From contig MCFH01000018.1 of NCBI GenBank assembly GCA_002104945.1, positions 62,001 through 126,000 of the forward strand: a stretch of 64,000 bases of DNA, written 5' to 3'. Made by a program: the position numbers and the translations under genes. Position 1 is the stretch's first letter; each line of letters begins with the position of its first letter. The notes beneath the pieces are model-generated. The model did not search any database. It was not told the DNA's origin and worked only from the letters and a program-made list of their open reading frames with translations. Below are positions 11,534-30,600 of this stretch, piece by piece. This DNA is from Piromyces finnis (lineage: Eukaryota; Neocallimastigomycota; Neocallimastigomycetes; Neocallimastigales; Neocallimastigaceae).

Positions 11534-12934
11534 ATTAATAATAAAAATTTAATATACATAATAATATATATGTATTCATAGATTCATAGATTCATAGATT
11601 AATATCTGAAATAAATAAATGCTTTACTTTAATCTTTTTAAATAAACTTTATAAATATTTCTATAACTATTATATATATTAATATATTATTCAACAAACT
11701 AATCTATTAATATCTATGTTTTAGCTTCATGTTTTTGGGTCAATTAGATCAACGTGAAATTAGATCTCTTACTTCATCTAGAAAAAAATTAATGGTGTTA
11801 TGCCCACATAGTAAATTTCATATAGTTTTTATCAATTTTATTTCAAGCTCTTATAAATTTATAAATAAAAATGATGTTTATGATTAATATATTAATAAAT
11901 CATCACTTTAACTTTAAATTCCAAATTATATAAATAATAAATAGTTTATTTACAAATATCACCGGCAACACCACCAATGCATATTAACGCTGATGAAATT
12001 CAATCTGTACATTGGGTTCCAGTAACTTACTTTATGTACGATAATTTTGTCGAAAACTGGAAAAAAATATCCTATCCAACTGTAAAAATATTAACTATAT
12101 TACGTTGGCTTCAAGTTATAGAACGCTCTTCAAAATATTACTATCTCTGGAAAAAACTTGAAGAATTCGTATTAGGAAAAGTGTATTACGGTGGTATTCT
12201 TCTTCCAGAAGATATGAAATATAACATAAAAGGAGGATCTAATAATGAATCATCTACATCATACCAAGGTTCTTCAACCCTAACTAAGCCACAAAGAAAA
12301 TATTCTGGAACATCATTCCTTCCATTTAATAATCAAAAAAAACCTTTAATTTTATGGGGAATTACTTTGGGTATGACCAGTGATCTAGTAAGTATTAAGA
12401 TGGATTAGTCCCATATAAAAAAAATTGATATAATAAACTGAACACAATTAACAAGAATATATTAAAATGATAAATTATTTTCTTTTATTTTTTAAAGGTT
12501 GATTTACTTTATAAACCAGAAGAATTACCTCTAATAAGTATTAAAGAAATGGCCTCTGCTAAATTTACCCACAAAGACATTGATTTCATGGTAAAATGCT
12601 TCAAAAATGGCACACCATTAAAAAAATCTGCAGATTATTATCAACAAATACCATGCAGGAAACCTGTGATATCTGAATATATAGAGTAAATATTAATAAT
12701 AATGATGATGATGTTATCATATTTGCTTTAAAATACTTTTTGAAAATCATATGAGACATTTTAAAACAACACTATATTAATCATATCTATTTTCTTTATA
12801 AAAATTACTTTAAAATAAATTAAAGTGAAACAGAATATTTCAGTTATATGAAATTCTCAGCCTATGTAGCTCTAGTTGTCAGAATGATCATAGCATGGTT
12901 TGTCGCCAAAAAAATAAAAGAATTCATAAAGTAA
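10330..12934 (+). CDS. Nudix hydrolase with C-terminal membrane anchor
   Basis: Hydrolase of nucleoside diphosphates linked to another moiety; substrate not predictable here. Exons: 10330-10642, 11181-11222, 11320-11500, 11725-11810, 11945-12387, 12498-12685, 12844-12934; sum 1344 nt, 447 residues. The Nudix box is in exon 3: GGKANPGESDRETCERETIE followed by EIGL, fitting G-x5-E-x7-RE-x2-EE-x-G with Thr at a usually hydrophobic place. It is preceded by RWSGDLAFP, as in CoA-pyrophosphatase-like (NUDT7/8, PCD1) members. The N-terminus is basic and hydroxylated without acids for about 18 residues and then has KKYYSTKQ, possibly an organelle presequence. The last exon encodes a hydrophobic helix (FSAYVALVVRMIIAWFVA) followed by basic residues, so the protein is probably tail-anchored. 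The mix of a presequence-like start and a tail anchor is unusual. Confidence 0.85.
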
Positions 12935-13411
12935 ATATTAATTCATATACCTAAACTATTTAACTATATTAAAATAATATATTATTATTATACATATTAC
13001 TAACCTTTTTAATATTGAATTATTATATATTTTATTAATAAATAATAGTAAAAGATTAATAAAATATAAATTGCAATAAATTTTAATATCCCTTAATAAT
13101 ATTATCCTAATTATATAAAACCCAAAATTATAATACATAAAATATCATAATTATACAAAATATCTTTATTATTTAAATAATAATTAAAAAAAAATGGAAA
13201 ATATTATATATATATTAATTAACTTATCCTTTAAAAAAAGGAGAAAATATAAAATAATATCTATTATATATATATTTAAAAAAAAATTGGTTATATAGTA
13301 CTTATGTCATATTTATGTAAACCTTTTTATTTTTATTTTCTTCTCCTTTTAAATATAAAAATGAAATTGGAATAAAATACACATTTAAATTAAATTTATA
13401 TTTAACATGTT

Positions 13412-13486
<75 letters not shown>

Positions 13487-14060
13487 ATTGATTAACCCCC
13501 TTTAATTCAATTTATTGATACTATTATCGTTATTTCCTTTTATAAATACTTTTATAAAAAGTTATACCTTCTTTTTACAAATTTATTTATAATTAAAAAT
13601 ATATAATATATTTTCAATTTAACATATTTCCTGTAATAATAAGAAAAGGTTATTCAAAATATATATAGATATAATTCCTTTAATGTAGATTTGATTTATA
13701 ATAAATTTTTATTACATCAAACAAATTAATTATATTTTTTATTTCTAGATATCTTTTATAAACTATATCCTTTGCATTAAAAAATAAAACAATAAATTTC
13801 AAAATAACAAAAAAACATTTATTTATATTTTTAAAAATTTTATTTAAATTTTTATGTATTTCTTTTTTTTTTTTTTTTTTTTATTCTAAATGCATTTATT
13901 TGAAGATTTAATTTTTTTAAAAAAATTTATATACAATTTATTATATAAAAGTTTTTACTACTATTATGATTTATTTTTTTTTTGTTTTTGTTTTTGTTTT
14001 TGTTTTTGTTTCGTTTTTGTTTAAATGTCTAAATAATAAATCTTTAAATTATTTTTTTCC
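12935..14060. other. Convergent intergenic region with tetranucleotide and GTTTTT repeats
   Basis: Between two 3' ends. Contains a compound microsatellite at 13409-13488 that changes from (TTTA)n to (CTTA)n and a short (GTTTTT)n run at about 13983-14012. No gene seen. Confidence 0.6.
13409..13488. repeat. Compound microsatellite (TTTA)n then (CTTA)n
   Basis: About a dozen TTTA units change abruptly into about seven CTTA units, consistent with spread of a point variant by slippage. Confidence 0.9.
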
Positions 14061-14471
14061 TTAAACACTAAAGTTATGAGTTTTTTCATAACCAATATTG
14101 GAACTTGGACCATGACCTGGATAAACATCAATTTTATCATCAAAATTGAAAAGTTTTCCTCTGACACTCTTTCTAATTTCATCATAAGAACCTTGCCATA
14201 AATCAGTTCTACCAACAGAATTTCTATAATAAAAATAAATAAAAAAAAAAAATAAATAAGAAATAGATTTAATATTAATAATATGGAAGAAAAAAAAAAA
14301 AGAATCGAATATAAAATGTTAAATATATATTTACCTAAATAATGTATCACCTGTGTACATTTTGTTAATTTTTTCAAATAAGTAACAAACAGAACCTGGG
14401 CTATTAATTATTATTATAAATTAATAGTCAAAAAAAAAAAAAAAATTAGTATTATAGAGTTTTTCGATAGC

Positions 14472-14527
<56 letters not shown>

Positions 14528-15275
14528 TGGATTTTACCTGTGACCTGGAGTATGGTAAACTGTTGCAACTTCTTCACCATTAAGGATAACACGATCACCT
14601 TCCTCTAAAAAAAATATATTAATATAGATATATATTAATAAATATAATATTTATTTATTTTATTGTTATTTTCATCAAACTTACTTAAGAAAACATCTGG
14701 ATCTGGTAAAAGAGTATCATTTGAAGAAAAGCGGCCACTAAAGCCAAAGAATTTAACTTGTAATGGTAACATCTTATATAATTCCTATAATATTGAAAAT
14801 AACAATAATTAATTATCGAATATATATAAAAATAATTAATTTAAATTATAGTATATATGGAAATTTTAAATAAGATATTTACAAAATCAGCTTCATGGAG
14901 ATAAATCTTTGGATTATATTCTTTTTTTAAACCAGCAATACCTAAAACATGGTCAAAATGACTATTACGTTAAAAAATAATTTGATTTTAATAAAAAATA
15001 TACAAAATATTTGTTTTTAAATACATGTTATAAAAATATGTTATATAAATACACATAATAACCAATAATATATAATAATTATGATTATAAACATACGCAT
15101 GAGTTAAATAAATAGATTCTAATTCAAATTTCTTTTCTTTAAGAACACTAATAATAATATCTGGGTCACCCCCTGGATCAATGACTAATGCCTTATTGGA
15201 TTTTGGATCACCAATAATATAACAATTAACATCAATAGGTCCGACGATTACGTGAGAAGCTTCTAAATTAGCCAT
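14061..15275 (-). CDS. Metallo-beta-lactamase-fold hydrolase, glyoxalase II-like
   Basis: Small MBL-fold metal hydrolase, probably a thioesterase of the hydroxyacylglutathione-hydrolase/YcbL type. Exons on the minus strand: 15275-15097, 14961-14883, 14784-14685, 14604-14538, 14400-14335, 14223-14061; sum 654 nt, 217 residues. Metal ligands seen: THAHFDH (HxHxDH, split by the first intron), TPGHSPGS (third motif His, also at a splice junction), YTGDTLF (bridging Asp), and YPGHGPSS near the C-terminus. It opens MANLEASHVIVGPIDVNCYI and VIDPGGDP, then RNSVGRTDLWQGSYDEI after the Asp motif. It lacks the long C-terminal helical domain of eukaryotic glyoxalase II, so it matches the short bacterial form. 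Bacterial ancestry followed by intron gain is possible. Confidence 0.92.
14473..14526. repeat. (TTA)n microsatellite inside an intron
   Basis: About 18 TTA units within the intron separating the third and fourth metal-ligand motifs of the MBL-fold gene. Confidence 0.9.
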
Positions 15276-15458
15276 TTTAATTGACTTTTAATTGAATTTT
15301 AAAAAAGAAAATAATATGATTAATATAAAAGAAATATTTATAATAACTAATATGCTTGAATAAGTATATTTATAATAATTAACATATAATAAGTAATATA
15401 CTCATTTCAAATTATTCTATTTATTTTCATCAACAAAACTATATTGCTCATTTAATTA

Positions 15459-15898
15459 TTAAATTTTGAATGAAAATAAAATCTAAAAATTGTATATATA
15501 TATTTTTCATTTATATTTTCCGTAAAAAAATAAAAAATAAATAATAAAAAAAAAATAAAAATTACTTCTGTTTTCTTTTCATTCTCTTTTAGATTATTAC
15601 TCTCAATATCTTTTTTCCTTTTTATTTTAATGTTTTTTTCATAATTAATTGTATTCTTTAATGTATTTGTATAATGTATTTCTTTTGAGTTTTCTTCTTC
15701 AATGACCACCTTTTTTTCTTTATTATTTATTTGAACATTTTCTTTAACAATAGGTTTATTTGAACTAAATATATCTTTATATTTGAATATTTCTTTTATC
15801 GGAATAGTTTTATTAAAGCCTTGCTTTTTTATTATTACACCTATAATGATGGCATTGATGATTCCTAATAACACCACAATAATAAATTTAAATTTCAT
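15459..15898 (-). CDS. Small unknown protein with N-terminal membrane anchor
   Basis: Not recognised. From the ATG at 15898-15896 it reads MKFKFIIVVLLGIINAIIIG, one hydrophobic helix with a basic start, then about 90 charged residues rich in Lys, Glu, Asn and Ile. This suggests a signal-anchored protein with a polar exposed tail. The frame can continue through a T-rich stretch to 15452. That stretch looks like an intron: with donor GTAATT after 15566 and acceptor TTTTTAG before 15482, the protein ends ILFSFKI with its stop at 15459. It lies upstream of the MBL gene on the same strand; nothing links them functionally. Confidence 0.45.
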
Positions 15899-16943
15899 TT
15901 TTCTTTTTCCATTTTTTCATGATTACATTAAAATTTAATTGGTAGTATATAAATAAGTTAAATATATATAATAAATAAATATGAATATTAAGAGTATGTT
16001 GTCACTTTTAAAGTTGGTTGTAATAAAATTACAATATTATTATTAATAATTTCTATTACTGAATTTATTTCCCTTCTTATTATTGGATTATTATATCAAT
16101 TTACATTTATACTATCTCTTATTATAATTGAATATTAACAATAGTAATGTTTTAAAATAACACTTTAAATAATTAGCATAATATATTACCTTTGGATAAA
16201 AAAATTTTTAAAAATTAAATTTATTTTAATTTTTTAAGAATTTAATTTTAAAATAAAAATTTGATGTAGATTAAAAAGGGAAAAATTAACCAATGATATC
16301 ACATAGCTTTAGTTTATAATTAAAATTTCTGGTATGGTATCAGCAGCAAAAAAAAAATTATATATCCAAAATAATTTTAATAATAATAGTATTATTATTG
16401 ACTTTATAATAAGTCATACTACCACTACGATACAAATAATAAATATATAATCATTTATTGTTTATATAACATTTTATAATTTTGTCTATTAAAAAAGAAA
16501 TAAAAATATTTAAGAATATAGTTTTTTTTTCTACTTTATAAAATTTGTATTATAGTAATTATTCCTGTGTTCCAAATAAAATTGAAGTTATGATGAAATA
16601 CTAAAATATGTAATGTATTAATTATTTTTAATGAAAAGAAGTACCTGCATTAATATAAAACATTGTATATATAATTTTTAATTTTTATATATGTTTAAAG
16701 AGTTATTTTGAAAATTTTCAATTAATAATAAGGAATTGTCATTATATTTTTAAATATATATATTTAAACATAATTATTATAAAAACAATTAAATATGAAA
16801 ATACAAATAAGATCCGTTTTGCTTTAATACTATGCTATTATTTTTAAATATGTGTTAATCTTATTAAATTTACTCTTTCAGTTGAATTTAATGAAAATAA
16901 TTATTACAGATATAATATTAAAACAAAAATTTTATTATTGTAT

Positions 16944-16944
16944 A

Positions 16945-17012
<68 letters not shown>
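16944..17012. repeat. (TAT)n microsatellite
   Basis: About 22 uninterrupted units. Confidence 0.9.
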
Positions 17013-17014
<2 letters not shown>

Positions 17015-17051
17015 TCCATTACTATTTTACTAAAGTAAAAAAACAGCCTTT

Positions 17052-17118
17052 GAGATATTACATAAGAAATTTCCATCTAGTACGAGGCTGTATTTGTAAC
17101 TTTCTTATGTAACATCTC
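17052..17118. repeat. 18-bp inverted repeat (hairpin) with nested arms
   Basis: gagatattacataagaaa at 17052-17069 faces tttcttatgtaacatctc at 17101-17118, with one mismatch in 18. A second pair, cagcct (17044-17049) and aggctg (17085-17090), crosses it. Base composition is less A+T-rich than the flanks. Identity unknown: a miniature element or a structured RNA. Confidence 0.7.
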
Positions 17119-17669
17119 AATTGGCAAAGTTTAAAGTTTTACTATTTATTTATTTAATTTATTAATATTATATCCATTTACATATTTTTTAAAAGGGTTA
17201 ATATTATTTTATTATTGTAATATTCTAAGTAAAATTTTAGTGGATATATTTTATGGTTGGTGCTTAGGCATAATAAATTAATTTTGGAATATAGATCAAT
17301 AAATAATATATATGTATAAATATTATATATGTAGGTAATATATTTTAATATATGAACTTATATATATTTCAATTTAAGATAAGTTATTCAATATATAAAG
17401 TTTAATATAATATAAATATATTAAATTTTTTAACTTTTTTATTATTGTAATATATATTGATCTCTGACTTATCATATATTAGAATATAATATAATATAAA
17501 TTTGAGTATTGTTTATAGTTTTGTATTATTAGAAAAAAAAAATATCAATTAATATTTTTATATACTTGACCTATAAAATCTCTGATGAAAAAATATTTTA
17601 TATTTCAATATATTATCATTATATTCTAATATATTATAGTAAAATAAAATTCTTTAATAATATAATTGT

Positions 17670-17717
<48 letters not shown>

Positions 17718-18027
17718 TACACAAAAAAAAGTAATTTCACTATAATTAAAAGTTGTTATTATATAATCAACTATATAATAAGCAAATTATTTATTTATTT
17801 GAAATATAAAGTAAATATCAGCATTAATTATTAAACAGAATTTGGGAAATTTATTATTTGTAGTTTTAAATATTATTAAAATTAAATATGATGAATTTCA
17901 TGTTGAAAGAAGGAATATTAAAATTAAATAATAATTAATAATATAAGAAATATTATTAATTTAATAATTATAATTAATGTATTTGCTCTCATTTATTATA
18001 TATTATTAAATAATAGAATAAAACAAA

Positions 18028-20026
18028 ATGTTTGATAATTCATTAATTGAAACTCACCCAGAAGATCTTGTTGTTCAAAAATTCGGAGGTACATCTGTTG
18101 GTACTGCTGAACGTATGCTCAATGTTGCCAAGATTGTTGCGTAATTATTAAATATCTTATTTTTCAATAAATAATATAATTATTAGAATAATAATTTTTA
18201 AGAGGAAATTCTTTTACTCATTATATACAAAATAATAACTTATTTAATTTTGAAATCAAATATTTATTTTTATAAAATGTAATTAGTGATACCATTAAGA
18301 AGAGACCAACCGTTGTTGTATTATCTGCTATGAGTAGTCAAAAGAAATCTGAAGGTACAACTAGTCGGTAAGTAAACAATTAAAAAATAAAATAATAAAA
18401 TAAATAAGTAAAAAAAAAAAGGAATATTAATACTTATAAATTTAAAATTTATAGTTTAATTCAAGCTATGAATGAAGTTTTAACCCCAGAATCAAAGAAG
18501 TTTTTAGATATTGTTGATCTTATCCAAACCTCTCACATTAAGACTGCTCAAGAAGCTATTCCACAAGATACTGAAGAAAACAAGAAGATTTGTGAAGAAT
18601 TACAAAAGGATATTACTGAAGAATGTGAAAACATTAAAAAATTTATGAAAGCTGCTGAAGTATGTATAAAAAATTTAAATATCAAATAATTTAAGTAAAT
18701 AAATTAATAATAAATAAAATACTAATTAAAAATATTGAACCATTTTATAGATTATTGATGAAATTTCTCCACGTTCAAATGATATTATTATTAGTACTGG
18801 TGAAAAATTAGCTGCTCGTACTTTAACTTCAGTTTTAATTAGTTCTGTAAGTTTAAAATTTTAATATATAATTATAAAAATTAAATGTAATATAATTTTA
18901 TCATTTCCTAATAATAATAACCAATTTTTTAATTATAATCAATAGGGTATTGATGCTGAATACGTTAATCTCGAAAAGCTTATTGAAAAAGAATTCGATG
19001 AAAATAACATTACTCAATCTTTCTATGATTACATTGCTGAAAGATTAGGTGAAATTACTAAGGCTTGTGGTAAGAAGGTTCCAGTTGTTACTGGTTACTT
19101 TGGTCCAGTTCCAGGTAGTATTCTTCAAACTATTGGTCGTGGTTACACTGATTTAACCGCTGCCTTAATTGCTGTTGGAAGAAAGGCTGGTGAACTTCAA
19201 ATCTGGAAGGAAGTTGATGGTATTTTCACTGCTGATCCAAGAAAGGCTCCAAAGGCAAGATTACTTTCATATATTACTCCAGAAGAAGCCGCTGAATTAA
19301 CTTACTACGGTAGTGAAGTGTATGTATATTAAATAATTTTAATATTAAAAAGTAGTACACTGATATTTTATTAACAATATGTTTATATTATTGATAAAAA
19401 GTATTCACCCAACTACTATGGAACAAGTTATTAGAGTAAATATTCCAATTCGTATTAAGAATACCTTCAAACCAGAAGGTTTCGGTACTGTTATTACACC
19501 AGATGCTTATGATAAGGAAAAAAGAAAGGAAGATGCTGCCAAGTTCACAAGACGTAATGGAACAGCTGTTACTATTAAGGATGATGTTACTATTGTTAAT
19601 ATTTACTCAAACAGAAAATCATTATCATACGGTTTTATGTCAAATGTATTTGCAATCCTTTCACGTTATGGTATTAGTGTTGATTTAATTAGTACCAGTG
19701 AAGTTCACATTTCTATGGCTTTAGCTAATGTCCAAAGTAAGGACTTAGAAAGAGCCTTAAAGGAATTAAAGAAATACGGTAATGTTCAAATTACTACTGA
19801 TATGTCTATTTTATCTTTAGTCGGAAAGCAAATGAAGAATCTTGTTGGTACTGCTGGACGTATGTTTACTACATTAGCTGCTCATAATGTTAATATTGAA
19901 ATGATTTCACAAGGTGCTTCTGAAATAAATATTTCATGTGTTATATCTGCTGATTCTGCTCCAGTTGCTTTAAGAGCTGTTCATGATGAATGTGTTTTAG
20001 GTCTTCCAATTGAACTTCCAATGTAA
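18028..20026 (+). CDS. HOM3: Aspartate kinase
   Basis: Phosphorylates L-aspartate to aspartyl phosphate, the first step toward threonine, methionine and isoleucine. Exons: 18028-18140, 18287-18367, 18455-18659, 18751-18846, 18946-19319, 19402-20026; sum 1494 nt, 497 residues, the size of fungal Hom3. Kinase motifs: VVQKFGGTSVGTAERM near residue 16, STGEKLAARTL, VTGYFGPVPGSILQTIGRG, then TADPRKAPKARLL and YYGSEVIHPTTMEQV. Two C-terminal ACT domains follow (one around LSYGFMSNVFAILSRYGISV, one around GTAGRMFTTLAAHNVNIEMI), so feedback control, probably by threonine, is likely. It is fused to nothing, unlike bacterial bifunctional forms with homoserine dehydrogenase. Codon use is the most GC-rich of the intron-bearing genes here, suggesting high expression. 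The start is the first ATG after an A-rich leader. Confidence 0.96.
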
Positions 20027-21062
20027 TTAAGTAAATAATTTATACAAATAAGAAAGAAAGTCTAATTTATTTAAAACAAAAATACAATTTAAAACTAAAA
20101 ATTAAAAAACTAAATGTTTAAATCGAAAAAAATAATACCATACCAAAATCAATAAGTAATAAAAGAATAACAACAAAATATCATAATTTAATTTAAAATC
20201 ATTTTTTTCAATAAAAAAAATCAATAAAAAGGGATCATATATTAATTTCTATTAAGAAAGAAAAAAAGAATTAAAATGACAAACTTATAAACTTAGAGTA
20301 ATTCAATTAATGATATATAATTAAATATATTTTTATATAAAACAAAGGTATTTAAGAGAAAGTAAATCATTAAATTTAATTTAAAAAAAAAAAAAAATCT
20401 TTTTATATATATCATAAAATATAAAAAGAATAAAAAAGTTTTATTTTTTATTTTTTATTTTATTCTTGCTGACAGCACATTAATTAATTTAACTGTTAAA
20501 GAAATCAATATACATAAATTTTATTTTAAATAAATAAATTAATAATTATAGAGAAGTAATTTTTATTATTTTTTTTAAAAAAAAAATTAAAACAATAAAA
20601 TTTCTAAATTTAAAAAAAATATTTTATTATTAAATATTATAATGGAATACTTGTAAATGAAAGTGTTATTTAACTATGAGAGAAAAACAAATGTTTTTTT
20701 TTTTTTTTTTTAATTAATTTTTTTAATTATTCTTTTTTTATGGTAAATGGAGATAAATTGTTTAACAAAAAATTAGTTAATTTATATTCAATCCAAAAAT
20801 TATTAAAAAAAAACGTTTCAAACTTTAAATTTCATATAATATCACACGAGAAAAAAATTAATCAGAAAATTTATAATAAAATCAAAAAAGAAATTATTTA
20901 ATTAAATAAAGGTAATACTTTATTATGATTATATATAATTTAGAATAAATTTTATTTTGTAATATTTTGTTTATAAAAATAAAAATAGTATTATATATAT
21001 ATTTTTATTAAATATTCTATTTCTTAGTAAATTATTTTATTAATTTTATAGTATGGAATATA
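20027..21062. other. Convergent AT-rich intergenic region
   Basis: 1 kb between the 3' end of aspartate kinase and that of the first receptor gene. Only homopolymer tracts and A+T-rich sequence were seen. Confidence 0.55.
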
Positions 21063-27045
<5,983 letters not shown>

Positions 27046-27667
27046 TATTTTATTATATTATCATTGACCTTTTATAAATAAAATAGTAGAAGTAAGAATG
27101 ATTTTTTTATTACTTTAAAATCTCTTTATTTAAAAAAATGTATATAATAAATTTGTATTCATTCACTTTTTTAACACAATATAAAAGTTTTAGTTTATTA
27201 TCTTTTTTAAAATAATAACTTTTACATAATTTAAAAATATAAAATTAATGGTAACTAAAGCTTTTATATAATATTAATTAGTACCTTTTTAATTTTAATA
27301 TATATATAAAATAAAGTTTGTATTTTTCTTTTATAAAATATTTAATTGTTTATAAGATTGGGAAATTTAAAATTTATATCAGAAAAAACTTTCTATTTTT
27401 TATTTTTTTTATTTTTTTTTTCAAATTGTATATTTGTTAGCATTATAAAATTATAAAATATAGTATAATTTCATAAAATGGTATAATTAAATAAAAAAAA
27501 GTATTATATGATAATCGGTTTAATATTATTCAATAGTAATGTTAATAAGAGCAAATAAATAATTATGAAATACTTTATAATAAACTATTTTTTTTAATAC
27601 ATAAATTTAAATTTTTAAAAAATATTTTTTTAATAAATAAAAATAAATATATATAATTAATAAAAAG
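27046..27667. promoter_or_regulatory. Spacer between tandem receptors, promoter of receptor A
   Basis: 622 bases between the 3' end of receptor B and the start of receptor A on the same strand. A+T-rich, without a clear open frame. It must carry the terminator of B and the promoter of A. Confidence 0.5.
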
Positions 27668-30600
27668 TTAAAATGTATAATCATCAAAGTATCTTTGAAT
27701 ATGGTAACTTTTTCTTTTTTCACTTTCTTTAAGTCTTTTTTTCTCCAGTTCATTTTTTTCATATATTGTATGAAATTTAGTATAGAATATATCATATAGA
27801 GTAGTAATTGAATATATTAAAGGTCCAATTGTATAAAATGCATCTTCCATAATTAACGAAATTTTCAATTTATTAATTATATGTAATAAAAATTCTATTA
27901 GGATATAAACATATACAGTCATATTCATAGACTATTTTGAAAAAATAATTTAATTTAATAGAAAAATTAATTTTATTTATTTATTATGTGTTTTATAATG
28001 TTAAATTTTAAATTATTTGAAATTTACCTCTTTATATTCTTTTTTCACATTTCTTATACTATAAGTTAAATAACTTCCGATTATTAAAATAGTAATATTA
28101 AAAAACTTACTATATATAATATAAATTAAAAAAAATCTTAGTAATAAATAAAATTATATTATTATTTAAATATATTAATTTACCTTATTATTATTATATT
28201 GCTTTCTTTACAAGTTTGATATTCTTTTTTATTTGATGTATATTCAGTTGTTAGTTCATAGCCCCCCAAAATCTCGGAAGTAAATATTAAAGATAAATTA
28301 GTAATAACTATTAAAAATATAATAAAATACATAGTTTCTTGAGGAACCGTTTTTTTCACTATGTCACTCTTAATACTAATAATTAAATGTATATTAAATA
28401 TTATGGTTAAAATAATTAAATTTTACCTTAATCTACTTTTAAATAATGTAATATATAATAAATATTTTGAACTTACGCAAAATAAATTTTTAGAGTTTTA
28501 ACTAAAATGGTTCCAAAAACTAACGAAAATCCCTTAATAAAAAAAAAATAAAAAGAAAAACAAAATATTTTTAAATATTAATTTTATATTATATATTTTT
28601 GTGGAATAAAACAAATATTTATAAATTTTTAAAAATAATTACAACTTGTTTTGAAATATCATATATTAAGCATTTTGAATGACTTCTACTTATTGTCCTT
28701 AATATAATATGTACAAAATTCAATATTGTTCCAATTAATATAAGTATTAAAAAGTTTTTACCACCTATGTTGATAAGAAAAAATATAATGTAATAATGAT
28801 ATTTATTAGCCATAAAAAAATTAGATTTATTTTAATAAATATTTAGTTTACCTCCTTCTCTAATAACATCATGTTTTCTATACAATATAACCTCACTAAT
28901 AATAATAATTGTTATTATTATAAATGCACTAGAAATCATCATAATAATGACATCGTATATCTTCACTCTATTTAATTTATAATGCTCATTACAAACTTTT
29001 CCTGTCAATCCAGTACCTTCACAATTGCATATATTATCATTAATGCATATTCCGGAATTACAAGGTGGCTCACAAATAGGTTTATAGCTTTTTAGTTTTT
29101 GTTTATGTAAATATTTTTATATTTTATATTATTATTTTTAATTTAATTTTAAAACAAAAATAAAAAAGCCTGTAATATATATAAAATTTAATAATTATAC
29201 CATGTTTTAAAATAAGGGTTATCTCTATATTGATATTTATATTCCTGAGGACAATTTTTTATTTCAATTTGTATAGAATATACGTTATTCTTAAATTTTG
29301 AATATTTTCCTTTAAAAAATAATAAATATTTCGATAATACGAATATGTAAATAAGTGAATAAGTAAATAATTTTTATATTTATTATTACCAAAATAACTA
29401 ATAATAATATTAAGATTATATATTCCTGGATTTCCAATAACTGTTTTTAATATAAGAATAATAATAAAAATAATAATTAATAATAATATAAAATTATATT
29501 TTTTTATTTTTACAATATAGTTATGATTTACCAGTAAAGTTAGGCAAAGTACATTCAAATCCAATACAATAATTAGTTGTTTGTCCTAAAAATTTTGTAT
29601 TACGTGTATCATTCATTTCTAATGTAAAAAAAATTAAATCATTGATATTAAAATCTTCAAAAATCGATCCCATATCAATTTCTATTTAATTAAATTTTAA
29701 TGAAATATATTAATATATTAATAAGCTATTGCTAAATTCCAAGAGTAATTTTCCTATAGAAATATAAACTTACTATTTTCATAATCATCATATAAACTAA
29801 CTAATATTCATTAAATTATAGATATATATAAATATTAATTAAAATTATTATTAAAATATAATAATAATAATAATAATATACTTGAAATAGAGTCAGATAT
29901 TAGTTCTCCTGAATGAATTTTTATACTAGTTTCGTTACTATTTGATTTTATATGTGTTGGATTAGTAGCAAAAGCTTCTTTTCCAAGTTCTGAAATTAAT
30001 ATATCTTTGTCTGAAATGAATGGTTCAGATGAAATATCTATTGAATAACAAATATTTCCTATATTTTTTTTTAAAAAAAAAATAGATAATTGAAATATAT
30101 TTTTATTAAAAAAGTATAGACAATTATAATAAAAATGACAATATAATAATAATAATAAAAATAAAAAAATAATAATAATCAAGTATTTAAAACATATGTA
30201 AAATTATACCCATAGGACTATAGTTATTTATAAATGTACAATTTTCCAGTGTCATATATTCTGATAAACCATTATGATTCGAAAAAATTACACCTCCGCC
30301 TTTATCACTTATATTATTTTCAAAAGTAGTGTTTTTTATAGTTATTATATATCTATATTTTCTTAAATCCGAATCATTAATAACAGCACCATAATAAGGC
30401 GAATAAATACCCCTTATGGTAGAATTATATAAATTTAAATTCATTAAATTATAATTTGAGTTTTCGTTATGAATAAAACCTTTTTCAAAATAACTATTTT
30501 CCAATATAAAATCTTCCATTTTTACATTCGATAATAATGATAGATAAAAACCTGAGTCTATTATTAGTATAATATTATATTAAATTTTTGTTATTGTTAA

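Larger units (their letters stand above)
15899..18027. other. Gene-poor 2.1-kb interval upstream of aspartate kinase
   Basis: Very A+T-rich. Holds a (TAT)n microsatellite at 16944-17012, an 18-bp inverted repeat at 17052-17118 and a run of about 44 T at 17670-17713. The open frame through the microsatellite is poly-Tyr and not credible. It must include promoters of both flanking divergent genes. Confidence 0.6.
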
